A DNA stretch of 64,000 nucleotides from Cellvibrio japonicus Ueda107 (lineage in GTDB: Bacteria; Pseudomonadota; Gammaproteobacteria; Pseudomonadales; Cellvibrionaceae), in the NCBI RefSeq assembly GCF_000019225.1, contig NC_010995.1, positions 2,178,501-2,242,500 on the forward strand. Reading direction: 5' to 3'. Of this stretch, positions 54,289-62,315 are shown one piece after another. A program made the translations under genes and the position numbers. The notes under the pieces were generated by a model that saw only the letters and a program-made list of their open reading frames with translations, did no database searches and was not told the origin of the DNA. Within the stretch, counting starts at the first letter, position 1. The number at the start of each line of letters is the position of its first letter.

Positions 54289-56343
54289 TTAGCTACTCTT
54301 CGCTGTGAATGGCAAACGATCCAAAATGCCATCCAGGAAGCTTCCCGTTGAATTCAAACTGCGCACAATAGCTTCCATCGCCTGGAACTGTGACATCAGC
54401 CGTGCCCTATAGGCTTCACTACGACGCTCTAATGCCTCTTCATCTTTACCAACTCTGGTGATATCTCTATTAATAGAGTCCTCACGCTCTTTGATAACAC
54501 CAGATGACTTCAGATAGTCATTGATCAGATTGCTCATGGTGCCCGAAAAACCACGCGAAAAAGTGACACTACCCGAAGTAGTTCCTGGCTCAATCGTCAT
54601 GGTCAAACCTTCTGCCGGACTACCCAGTGCCGGTAAGAGCACGTTGCCGTAACCAAAAGCGGCAACACCGCCGACAGTACCTGCAACATCTTTACCTGAT
54701 ACACCGGTAGCAACACTCAACCCCAAATCCGCCAGGTCGTCACTGGCTTCGGTAATATCAATACGGGTGGATGAGCCATAAGCATCAGAAATGAATTGTA
54801 ATGTCCCAGTGTCTGCATCATAGCTAACCGCCAGGGACGCACGCGCTTCCTTCACATTGGAATCAAGGTTAATCAGACTTTGCAGATCCATGGCTAACTC
54901 AGCCCCGGAAGCGTATACCTTGTCACTTGGCAAGCTAATCAAATTGGTTTCTATACCATCGACACGCATCTTAAAGCTGTAATCTTTTCCGGTAGTATCC
55001 AGAGGAAAAGTTAATTGGAGTTCATCACCTGTCAGCTTGCCTTTGGATGGCTGCTGGCTGATCACAACATCATAGGTACCGGGCTTGGTATTAGCCGTAT
55101 ATTTGGTGATGTCAATCTGTGCAGTTGAACTACTGGTTTTGGGAACAAATAAATCACGCACCAGATCAAAATTGTTATCAATAGCTGCACGAAAACCCGT
55201 ATTGCCTTCGTTTTCAATAATTTTTAATGAACCATCCAGCTCTGTGCGGATACCCAGATACGAAAGGTTGGTAAAACCACCGCTCAGACCGGCAACCGAC
55301 GATGACAATATATTGCGGATACCCTGCACAAGATTTTTTGCCAAGGGGTCAGTACGCAAACTACCGTAGTCTTTTTTCTCGGCATCAAACCCTACCAGTT
55401 TTTCAACTTCTGTTTTAAAGGTGTTATAAGCTGTGACAAAATCGCGAATAGCAGTTTCCGCGACGGTTTTATCCTCGGTGATATTGATGGTTATCGTTTC
55501 TGTGGTAGATGCAGCGAAAAGATCGAACTCCAGCCCTTCTACAACATCCTTAACCTGGTTGGACTCTCGACTAACCAGCAGGCCATTTACACGAATTTTT
55601 GCGTCCAAACCGCCCTGTTGTTGAGTGAGATTCTGGGTGGACTCATTAAAACTAAAACTGGACAAACCCGAAGAGCCGTCGGCCTCTGCTACAGAGATTT
55701 CAATTTCATTTTTGGCACCAGATTTCGCCGTTAACAGCAATTTATAACTGCCACCATCACTCACAATACTGGCGCTCACACCAATACCGGCTTTGTTAAT
55801 AGCGTCGCGCAACCCCATCAATGAATTATTGGAGTCATCAATAACAATTTCTGCACCGGTTTTCGTAGAGTCAACACCAAAGCTGGTAAGGTCATCGTTC
55901 CACTCACCCAATCGAATGGTGAGGGTGCCCTTGCCTATCGGCGCATTCATCGAAGCGAACGTCCCCGAACTCAACGATTGGGCCTGGGCAATCTGCTCGA
56001 CTTTCAGTTGGTAATCTCCCGCATTGGCGGAAGCATTCAGTTTGGTGATGCTGAGCAAGGAGGTGCTGGGTAGAGAGACGGCCTTGGCATTAAAGGTATC
56101 CGAGCTGCCCAATGCCGCTGCTGCACTTTCCAGCTTGGCCAGTGAGCTGCGCAACAGGCCGTAATCGGAAATCTGGGTCTCAAGCAGGGTTTTACGTGTT
56201 GTAAGACGCTGGGTCTGGGCGGCCTTGTTGATTTCAACCAGTTGATTGGTTAATGCATTGGTATCGATACCAGAACCCGTGCCCAGGGCACTGATAATAC
56301 TGGAACCTGTCGCTGCATTCGTACTGTTGGTTGTCGTTACCAT
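54289..56343 (-). CDS. fliD: Flagellar filament cap protein FliD (HAP2), enlarged
   Basis: FliD caps the filament tip and helps flagellin fold into place. The N-terminal domain begins GTGSGIDTNALTNQLVEI, a classic FliD start, with a coiled segment to about residue 80. The C-terminal D0/D1 part ends VRSLNSTGSFLDGIL. At 684 residues it is larger than most FliD proteins. An insert of about 190 residues (about 395-590), rich in Gly, Ser, Thr and Asp, separates the DLFVP segment from FSRGFSGTMSNLINDYL, which are adjacent in shorter homologues. It is the last gene of the filament cluster and has its own terminator. fliS does not follow. Confidence 0.92.
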   Translation of the reverse strand: MVTTTNSTNAATGSSIISALGTGSGIDTNALTNQLVEINKAAQTQRLTTRKTLLETQISDYGLLRSSLAKLESAAAALGSSDTFNAKAVSLPSTSLLSITKLNASANAGDYQLKVEQIAQAQSLSSGTFASMNAPIGKGTLTIRLGEWNDDLTSFGVDSTKTGAEIVIDDSNNSLMGLRDAINKAGIGVSASIVSDGGSYKLLLTAKSGAKNEIEISVAEADGSSGLSSFSFNESTQNLTQQQGGLDAKIRVNGLLVSRESNQVKDVVEGLEFDLFAASTTETITINITEDKTVAETAIRDFVTAYNTFKTEVEKLVGFDAEKKDYGSLRTDPLAKNLVQGIRNILSSSVAGLSGGFTNLSYLGIRTELDGSLKIIENEGNTGFRAAIDNNFDLVRDLFVPKTSSSTAQIDITKYTANTKPGTYDVVISQQPSKGKLTGDELQLTFPLDTTGKDYSFKMRVDGIETNLISLPSDKVYASGAELAMDLQSLINLDSNVKEARASLAVSYDADTGTLQFISDAYGSSTRIDITEASDDLADLGLSVATGVSGKDVAGTVGGVAAFGYGNVLLPALGSPAEGLTMTIEPGTTSGSVTFSRGFSGTMSNLINDYLKSSGVIKEREDSINRDITRVGKDEEALERRSEAYRARLMSQFQAMEAIVRSLNSTGSFLDGILDRLPFTAKSS

Positions 56344-56517
56344 GGATACCTCCCAGGCATGGATTTACCGCTTATCACATTGTTTAGCGGCTGCACACGC
56401 ATAAACTTTAGCCGATTTTGCCGCTTTTTTTTCACAAGTCCTTACTATTCGGTGACACGCCTTAAATTATAACCAAAAGCCACGGAAAACATTTTTAATA
56501 TAACCAGGGCCTCGAAC

Positions 56518-56546
56518 AAAAAACCGCAGTCAAGCTGCGGTTTTTT
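56518..56546. terminator. Terminator after the fliD-side flagellin
   Basis: CCGCAG and CTGCGG flank the loop TCAAG and are bordered by A and T runs, so it works in both directions. It lies just past the flagellin stop codon. Confidence 0.9.
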
Positions 56547-56562
56547 GTTGATCACCGGGCGA

Positions 56563-58590
56563 TTAACGCAAAAGTGACAACACCTGTTCAGGTCTGGCAT
56601 TTGCCTGGGCCAGCATCGCAGTAGCGGCTTGCTGTAGCACCTGGGCCCGGCTCAATGCTGCAGTCTCCGCAGCAAAGTCCGCATCCACGATACGCGAACG
56701 AGAGGCAGAGGTTTTTTCCGAGATATTAGCCAGGTTGGACATGGTAAAGTCCAATCGGTTGTTGATCGCACCCAACTGCGAGCGAGCATCATTGATGGTC
56801 GCCAAGGCTTTATCAATCACACCGATTGCCTTTTGCGCACCGGCTACCGTATCGATACTGATAGAGGCAATAGCGGTTCCAAAGGCTCCCTCAGCAGTCA
56901 CATTTGACTCAAGCAAACCAATCGTTGCCGGTACAGCGTTAGCGCCCAGCCTGATGCTGATTGGAGCTCCGTTGACACTGGTCAGTTTGATACCACCAGG
57001 CACTGTCTCTGTCGTAGCACTAATAGTGGTTGCCGCACCTGTACCTGACTGGATTTGCAGAGTAGCGGCGTTCAAGTTCGCCAAGCCATTGTTGGTACCA
57101 TCGACACCGAAGGTAATCGCCGCGGCATTCCCCTCAAGTACCACACGGGTTCCCAGCAGGGTCGCACTAATGCCGGTAACATCTTTTTTGGCATTAAATG
57201 CATTTACAATATCGCCAATACTGGTGGCACCGTTAATATTGATCGGTTCACCGTTCATCAACAGCGCGGATGTAATCGTAGAAAGGTCAACACTGCCAAA
57301 GTCCAGGGTTGTTGCCGAGAAAGCTTCTGCAGTAACACCTGTATCAGCCTGGGCAGCATTTATTGCAGCGATTTTCCCGGCAAGGCTATTGGTATCCTTA
57401 TTGGAAATCACTACGCCATTGATCGTTAAGTCGCCCACATTCCAGGCAACGTTAGGTGTCGTGATACCGACACCTTCAACCTGGCCAGCATTGGTATTTT
57501 CGCGGAAACCCAATTGATCCAGTTGTGCCAGGGTACCGGTTGAGCCACGGGTAATGGTGATGGGATCACCGTGTTTGGACTCCAGCACCAGGCGACCATT
57601 ATACGCCCCTGCCACTGTACCGCCGGCATTACTGGTATCTGCAACTGTCAGTGACTGTACATTCTGGGCGGCAATACTCAAGCGGCCGCTTTCCGTCACC
57701 ATGGCATTCAACAAACCACCGCTTTCCGCATTAATTTTTTCTACCAGTTCATCCATATTCTGGGTATTTGTTACCTGGATGACGCTGGTAGAGCCATCCA
57801 GTTTGGTGATTGTCACTTCAAAGACATCGCCGTTCTCCAGAACACCGGTGCCAACACCCGTACCGGTTGCCTGGGCGTAGGTAGATGCAGCGACACCCAG
57901 CACGTTGGTGTTGATATAACCCAGCAATTCATCCCAGGTATCCGAAGCACCATCAAAGGTTTCCAGGGCTTTGACGATGGACTGGCCGTTGATCAGTACA
58001 TCATTTTCATTCAATACCAAGGCAGGAGGACCTGCCAGATCCATTTCACCCCCCAGCATATCGACGCCGACAAAACCCATACCCAGGGTTTTCGCATCCA
58101 TAGCAGGGATTTTCATGGTGATAATTTGACCGGCATCGGCACCTACTTGCAAATTCACTTTGCCCAGTGAGCCATCCAACAATTTTTGCCCGTTAAATGA
58201 GGTTGAGGTCGCAATACGATCCAGTTCCTCGATCAATTGCTTGACCTCAGCATTCAAAGTAGCGCGGTCTGCATTGGAATAGATACCGTTCGAAGACTGG
58301 ATCGATAATTCGCGCATACGCTGCAGGATGTTGGTGGTTTCCTGCAAAGCACCTTCTGCGGTTTGAATCAGCGACACACCGTCATTCGCGTTGCGGATTG
58401 CCTGGTCGAGGCCGCGGATCTGGGATGTCATGCGGTTGGAAATCGCCAGGCCTGCGGCATCATCTTTGGCAGAATTAATGCGTTGGCCGGAAGACAAACG
58501 CTCACTGGCTCTGTCGAGAGCGCTGCCCGAGTTCATCAGTTGACGCTGTGAATTCAAGGAAGCGACATTGGTGTTAATGACTAAAGGCAT
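56563..58590 (-). CDS. fliC: Flagellin (675 aa), fliD-proximal copy
   Basis: This is a flagellin with intact D0/D1 ends. The N-terminus is MPLVINTNVASLNSQRQLMN, with RLSSGQRINSAKDDAAGLAI; the C-terminus has NRLDFTMSNLANISEKTSASRSRI and ends QVLSLLR. The centre (about 180-560) is a large variable region with two Flagellin_IN-type repeats (LTINGVVI... and LLMNGEPINI...). The 675-residue length implies large outer domains. The ribosome-binding site TAGGAGATTCATT precedes the ATG. It appears to be transcribed from a sigma-54-type promoter at 58785-58800. The paralogue at 59504-61600 shares its ends almost completely. Confidence 0.95.
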   Translation of the reverse strand: MPLVINTNVASLNSQRQLMNSGSALDRASERLSSGQRINSAKDDAAGLAISNRMTSQIRGLDQAIRNANDGVSLIQTAEGALQETTNILQRMRELSIQSSNGIYSNADRATLNAEVKQLIEELDRIATSTSFNGQKLLDGSLGKVNLQVGADAGQIITMKIPAMDAKTLGMGFVGVDMLGGEMDLAGPPALVLNENDVLINGQSIVKALETFDGASDTWDELLGYINTNVLGVAASTYAQATGTGVGTGVLENGDVFEVTITKLDGSTSVIQVTNTQNMDELVEKINAESGGLLNAMVTESGRLSIAAQNVQSLTVADTSNAGGTVAGAYNGRLVLESKHGDPITITRGSTGTLAQLDQLGFRENTNAGQVEGVGITTPNVAWNVGDLTINGVVISNKDTNSLAGKIAAINAAQADTGVTAEAFSATTLDFGSVDLSTITSALLMNGEPININGATSIGDIVNAFNAKKDVTGISATLLGTRVVLEGNAAAITFGVDGTNNGLANLNAATLQIQSGTGAATTISATTETVPGGIKLTSVNGAPISIRLGANAVPATIGLLESNVTAEGAFGTAIASISIDTVAGAQKAIGVIDKALATINDARSQLGAINNRLDFTMSNLANISEKTSASRSRIVDADFAAETAALSRAQVLQQAATAMLAQANARPEQVLSLLR

Positions 58591-58637
58591 AATGAATCTC
58601 CTAATGATTGTTCCTGTTCACAGTTGCGTTTGCTGTG

Positions 58638-58656
58638 ACAAGTCGACTGATGAAGT
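58638..58656 (-). promoter_or_regulatory. Conserved leader element of flagellin 5'UTR, copy 1
   Basis: The minus strand here reads ACTTCATCAGTCGACTTGT, 47 bases before the ATG. A copy with 16 of 19 bases identical lies at the same distance from the other flagellin gene. It contains a short palindrome (AGTCGACT). A translation-control or mRNA-stability role is inferred. Confidence 0.55.
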
Positions 58657-58784
58657 TCAGGAACAGCGACGAACAGCGGGCTATCGCGGACCATTGGAAC
58701 TTCGTGGCAAGACTTGTAAGAAATTTGCTAACAAACCGGTTTGTTACAAACAGGATTTCTATACGGGCCGCCTGAGTCGACTTT

Positions 58785-58800
58785 TGCACAGACTGTGCCA
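58785..58800 (-). promoter_or_regulatory. Sigma-54-type promoter of the fliD-proximal flagellin
   Basis: The minus strand reads TGGCACAGTCTGTGCA, with GG and GC spaced by the required 10 bases. It agrees with TGGCACG-N4-TTGCA at 10 of 12 defined positions. It implies a leader of about 180 bases. Confidence 0.6.
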
Positions 58801-58942
58801 AGAAAATTGAAGGAGATTTGGAGGCTGTGCCGAAAACACACAAAAAAGGGATTAATCCAAACTAAAAACCTGTGCAGACCACATCCGTTTTACACCGATA
58901 ATAGAGCGGTATTTTTTGAAAAAAATCGAATTATTTTGGGAT

Positions 58943-58973
58943 AAAAAAAAGAGCAGTCTATGCTGCTCTTTTT
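58943..58973. terminator. Terminator after flaG
   Basis: GAGCAG and CTGCTC pair around a 6-base loop, with A run on the left and T run on the right. It ends flaG transcription on the minus strand, about 65 bases past its stop. Confidence 0.88.
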
Positions 58974-59034
58974 ATGTGGCACATGTTGTACCCAAACCAG
59001 GAAAAACACCATAACCAATTGATAAATAAGGCCT

Positions 59035-59442
59035 TTAAGCCTCCGCACTAAACAGCCTTACAGGCTCCTCTGAGCTCAGGTGCTGGGCAATTCGCAAAAA
59101 AGTTTCATCGGGGATTTGACGAATTAACTCTTGTGTTTCGCGATCCAAAACCTTCACTACTGTCTCCCCCGAACCCGGGTCATAAGTAAATTGCAAGTCA
59201 CGCTGGGTTGATTGAATATATTCATTCATTTGAGCAACAGCAGCGGTAATTTTTTCCTGTATCTCCTGCGGATCAACCCCTTCCAAAGGACGGGATTTTG
59301 CCGCTTCGACGGCAGGCGGCAAAGGATTGCCGGTTTTTTGACCTTGCCCACTACCCGCTAGTTGAATCTGGCCAGGCAACGACGAAACCGGCACAGACTT
59401 GGTCTGTACCGGGGTCGAAGTGATTTTAGTGACTTCGTTCAT
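59035..59442 (-). CDS. flaG: FlaG family protein
   Basis: FlaG proteins limit flagellar filament length in Pseudomonas, Vibrio and Campylobacter. The 135-residue protein has a disordered N-terminal half rich in Ser, Thr, Pro and Gln, and the conserved C-terminal domain with the pattern FTYDPGSGETVVKVLDRE and ELIRQIPDETFLRIAQHL. The start has the site GAGGACTAAGTT. It lies between the two flagellin genes, followed by a terminator, so it belongs to the unit of the flgL-proximal flagellin. Confidence 0.93.
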   Translation of the reverse strand: MNEVTKITSTPVQTKSVPVSSLPGQIQLAGSGQGQKTGNPLPPAVEAAKSRPLEGVDPQEIQEKITAAVAQMNEYIQSTQRDLQFTYDPGSGETVVKVLDRETQELIRQIPDETFLRIAQHLSSEEPVRLFSAEA

Positions 59443-59462
59443 AACTTAGTCCTCACTTGTTA

Positions 59463-59494
59463 ACCCACCCTGCCCTTGTGGGGCCGGGTGGGTG
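59463..59494 (-). terminator. Hairpin between flagellin and flaG, possible attenuator
   Basis: ACCCACCC and GGGTGGGT pair, with further CCC/GGG inside, but the minus strand continues TTAAC rather than a long U run. It may partly stop transcription so that flaG is made at a low level relative to the flagellin. Confidence 0.55.
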
Positions 59495-59503
59495 TTAGCC
59501 TGA

Positions 59504-61600
59504 TTATCTCAACAGTGACAATACTTGCTGCGGACGGGCATTGGACTGGGCCAGCATCGCCGTTGCGGCTTGTTGCAACACTTGTGAACGGCTCAGAGCA
59601 GCAGTTTCAGCAGCGAAGTCAGCATCGGTGATACGTGAACGGGCTGCCGAGGTCTTCTCAGAGATATTCGCCAGGTTAGAGACGGTAAAGTCCAGACGGT
59701 TGTTAACCGCACCCAACTCAGAACGCACATCACTGATAGTCGTGAGCGCGTTGTCGATCACCTTGATGGCTTTTTGAGCGTTGGCCTGGGTGTCAATGCT
59801 GATAGAGGCGATTGCAGTACCAAAGGCGCCGCCAGTCGCGATGTTGGAATCCAGCAAGCCGGTTTTGGTTTGCGCAGCGGTATCTTTGTGCTGTACGGAG
59901 ATGGGGTTGCCGTTGTTGCTGGTTAATTTGATACCACCGTCTGCCGAATCGCCATCGGCAACAGCAACGGCGCTACTTTCATCACCGGCTTTCGCTAACA
60001 GGGCAACGTTATTGGTGTCTGTGAGCACATCTTCAACCGCATTAGTCGCTGTTGTGCTGGTACCAAAGGAAATTTTTCCTACATTGCCCTCAAGGACAAT
60101 ACGAGTCCCGGAAACAGTGGCGGTGATGCCGGTTTCATTGGTCTTGTCATTGAACTCTTTGGCAACAGCGGCCAGGCTGGTGGGGTTTGCGGTAATGGCA
60201 ATATCAACACCGTTAAGCGCAAAAGTACCGCCAGCCAAGCTGGTAACTGCAACTGAACCAAAATCCAGAGACACAGAAGTGAACGCGGTAGCAGAAACTC
60301 CCGTCTGATCTGACACAGAGTTAATAGCCGCAACTTTAGCGGACAAAGCACCATTAGGCACAGTTTGATCTGTGGTTGTGGCAGGTATATCCACGCCATT
60401 GATTTTTAAATCGCCTGCAGCCAGGTTGCCATTACCTACAGCAAAGCCTTCTACAGTGCCAGCTTTATCATTTTCACGGAATCCAAAGGCATTCAATTGC
60501 TCAAGGGTGCCATTTGAACCGCGGGTAACAGTAACTGGATCACCATTATCTGCCTTAAGCACAATACGTGCATTGGCAGCTGTTGTAATACCAGCCCCCA
60601 ACGCAGTTGCGGCTGTTGCACCTGTAACCGCAATACTGCTCACATTTTCTGCAGAGATGGACACTTTGCCATCATCACCGATAGCAACAGAGAACTTGCC
60701 ACCACTTTCTGCATTCATTTTCTCAACCAGCTCTTGCAGGCTGCTGGTTCCATTGACACCACCACCGATATTAATGGCAGCGGTTGTACCATCAAGGTTG
60801 GTAAGGGTTACAGTCACTGAATCAGAGGACGTTAATATACCGTCACCTGAGCTGGTTGCTGTTGCGACAGCATAAGTAGAGGCAGTAACACCATTAACAT
60901 TTTTATTAATGTGGTCAATCAACGCCTGGTCACTGTTGGTTGCACCGGTGCCTGCACCGTCAAACTCATCAGTGCCTTTAATAATGGACTGGCCATTGAT
61001 CAAAATGCTGCCTTCACGCAATACCAGATCACCAGTGAGCGAATCAATGTCTGATGCGCCCCCCATCAAATCCACACTGGTAGAACCCATACCCAGGGTT
61101 TTGGCATCCATTGCAGGGACTTTCAGGGTAATGGTTTGGTTGGCACTGGCACCTACTTGCAGGTCAATGTTACCCAGTTTGCCGTCGAGCAGGTTTTGGC
61201 CGTTGAAAGAAGTGGTTTTAGCGATACGATCCAGTTCGGATACGAGTTGCTTCACCTCAGCGTTCAAGGTGGCACGGTCGCTGGCGGTATAGATACCGTT
61301 CGCAGACTGGACGGCCAGCTCACGCATACGTTGCAGGATGTTGGTGGATTCGGACAGCGCACCTTCAGCGGTCTGGATCAGCGATACACCGTCGTTGGCG
61401 TTACGAATCGCCTGGTCAAGGCCGCGCACCTGTGAGGTCATACGGTTGGAAATTGCCAAACCGGCAGCGTCGTCTTTGGCGGAGTTAATACGCGCACCGG
61501 ATGACAAACGCTCGGTTGCACGGTCAAGCGCGTTGCCTGAACTCATCAACTGACGCTGAGCATTCAGAGAGGCAACGTTTGTGTTAATGACTAAAGCCAT
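59504..61600 (-). CDS. fliC: Flagellin (698 aa), flgL-proximal copy
   Basis: This paralogue has the same conserved ends as the other flagellin (MALVINTNVASLNAQRQLMS; RLSSGARINSAKDDAAGLAI; end QQVLSLLR). The variable centre, about residues 180-580, again contains Flagellin_IN-type repeats. It is 23 residues longer than its partner. The ribosome-binding site CAGGAGATTCATC and a leader element match the partner's. The promoter at 61702-61728 is of sigma-28 type, the usual class for late flagellins. flaG follows after a hairpin. Confidence 0.95.
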   Translation of the reverse strand: MALVINTNVASLNAQRQLMSSGNALDRATERLSSGARINSAKDDAAGLAISNRMTSQVRGLDQAIRNANDGVSLIQTAEGALSESTNILQRMRELAVQSANGIYTASDRATLNAEVKQLVSELDRIAKTTSFNGQNLLDGKLGNIDLQVGASANQTITLKVPAMDAKTLGMGSTSVDLMGGASDIDSLTGDLVLREGSILINGQSIIKGTDEFDGAGTGATNSDQALIDHINKNVNGVTASTYAVATATSSGDGILTSSDSVTVTLTNLDGTTAAINIGGGVNGTSSLQELVEKMNAESGGKFSVAIGDDGKVSISAENVSSIAVTGATAATALGAGITTAANARIVLKADNGDPVTVTRGSNGTLEQLNAFGFRENDKAGTVEGFAVGNGNLAAGDLKINGVDIPATTTDQTVPNGALSAKVAAINSVSDQTGVSATAFTSVSLDFGSVAVTSLAGGTFALNGVDIAITANPTSLAAVAKEFNDKTNETGITATVSGTRIVLEGNVGKISFGTSTTATNAVEDVLTDTNNVALLAKAGDESSAVAVADGDSADGGIKLTSNNGNPISVQHKDTAAQTKTGLLDSNIATGGAFGTAIASISIDTQANAQKAIKVIDNALTTISDVRSELGAVNNRLDFTVSNLANISEKTSAARSRITDADFAAETAALSRSQVLQQAATAMLAQSNARPQQVLSLLR

Positions 61601-61646
61601 GATGAATCTCCTGGATTAATGTCTGTGTGCAGGAATAACTGCTCAA

Positions 61647-61665
61647 ACTAGTCGGTTGATGAAGT
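61647..61665 (-). promoter_or_regulatory. Conserved leader element of flagellin 5'UTR, copy 2
   Basis: The minus strand reads ACTTCATCAACCGACTAGT, 46 bases before the ATG, matching the other flagellin leader at 16 of 19 bases. Confidence 0.55.
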
Positions 61666-61701
61666 CTGAGGGCAACTGCTTTATCAGCACTTCTGAACAG
61701 G

Positions 61702-61728
61702 TTATCGACACATCCGGGAGTAGCTTTA
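61702..61728 (-). promoter_or_regulatory. Sigma-28 (FliA) promoter of the flgL-proximal flagellin
   Basis: The minus strand reads TAAA, 15 bases, then GTCGATAA, against the consensus TAAA-N15-GCCGATAA with one mismatch. The start codon lies about 100 bases downstream. Confidence 0.78.
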
Positions 61729-61816
61729 GGGGATTTTTAGGCAGGTTTTGAAAATCTTACGCTATGAGAAACCAATTTAATAAACAAAAAGTTATAAAAA
61801 ATCTGTTTTCGTCAAA

Positions 61817-62143
61817 TTATCGACCATAGGCATCAATAGCCTTTGCTGCATGACCAGCCTGCCGCAAATCCGACACCAATTTTGTTTTACGTGTCTCCGC
61901 CAAGTTGGCCAGTTGTTCATTAATAGTCTGGATCTCACGCACCAGGGCTGCAGCGCGCTGGCCCAATTCCGCTGCCGCCAGTGATTGCAGGTATTCGGTA
62001 TCCTGGATACTCAGCAAACCCTGTTGGCGTTGCTGTACCAGCGTCTCGAAGGATTCCCAATCATCCGCCCGGGCAAGGGATAACAGGGCTTGGGACTGGC
62101 TCAGTGCACGCTCCAATGGGGCCAGCAATGTATCGGTATTCAT
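61817..62143 (-). CDS. FliT-like flagellar chaperone
   Basis: The 108-residue protein is entirely helical with coiled-coil character. The start MNTDTLLAPLERALSQSQAL and the segment ADDWESFETLVQQRQQGL resemble FliT, the export chaperone that binds FliD and represses flagellar genes. The start was set at ATG 62143; the longer frame to 62293 carries no similarity. FliT genes usually lie next to fliD-fliS, but this one sits between flgL and a flagellin. A FlgN-like chaperone is the alternative. Confidence 0.65.
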   Translation of the reverse strand: MNTDTLLAPLERALSQSQALLSLARADDWESFETLVQQRQQGLLSIQDTEYLQSLAAAELGQRAAALVREIQTINEQLANLAETRKTKLVSDLRQAGHAAKAIDAYGR

Positions 62144-62315
62144 AGGCAGCGCTCTTAGCGGATAGAGTTGGCAGATAGGATCATTGCGATTTTTATCACA
62201 CATTGAACCTGTGTGGGCAAGCCTAGCAAAAAGATTGTTGTAGCGAGGAAAATATCCTGGCCCACGCCAAGTGATCAGGTCATCCCTGCCCAATTGGAAT
62301 TCGCTTCAGCCAGGT

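Noticed and set aside
56735..57517. Plus-strand 260-residue frame opposite the flagellin
   Set aside because: It is an Ala/Val/Pro-rich antisense shadow produced by the Thr/Gly/Asn-rich flagellin codons.
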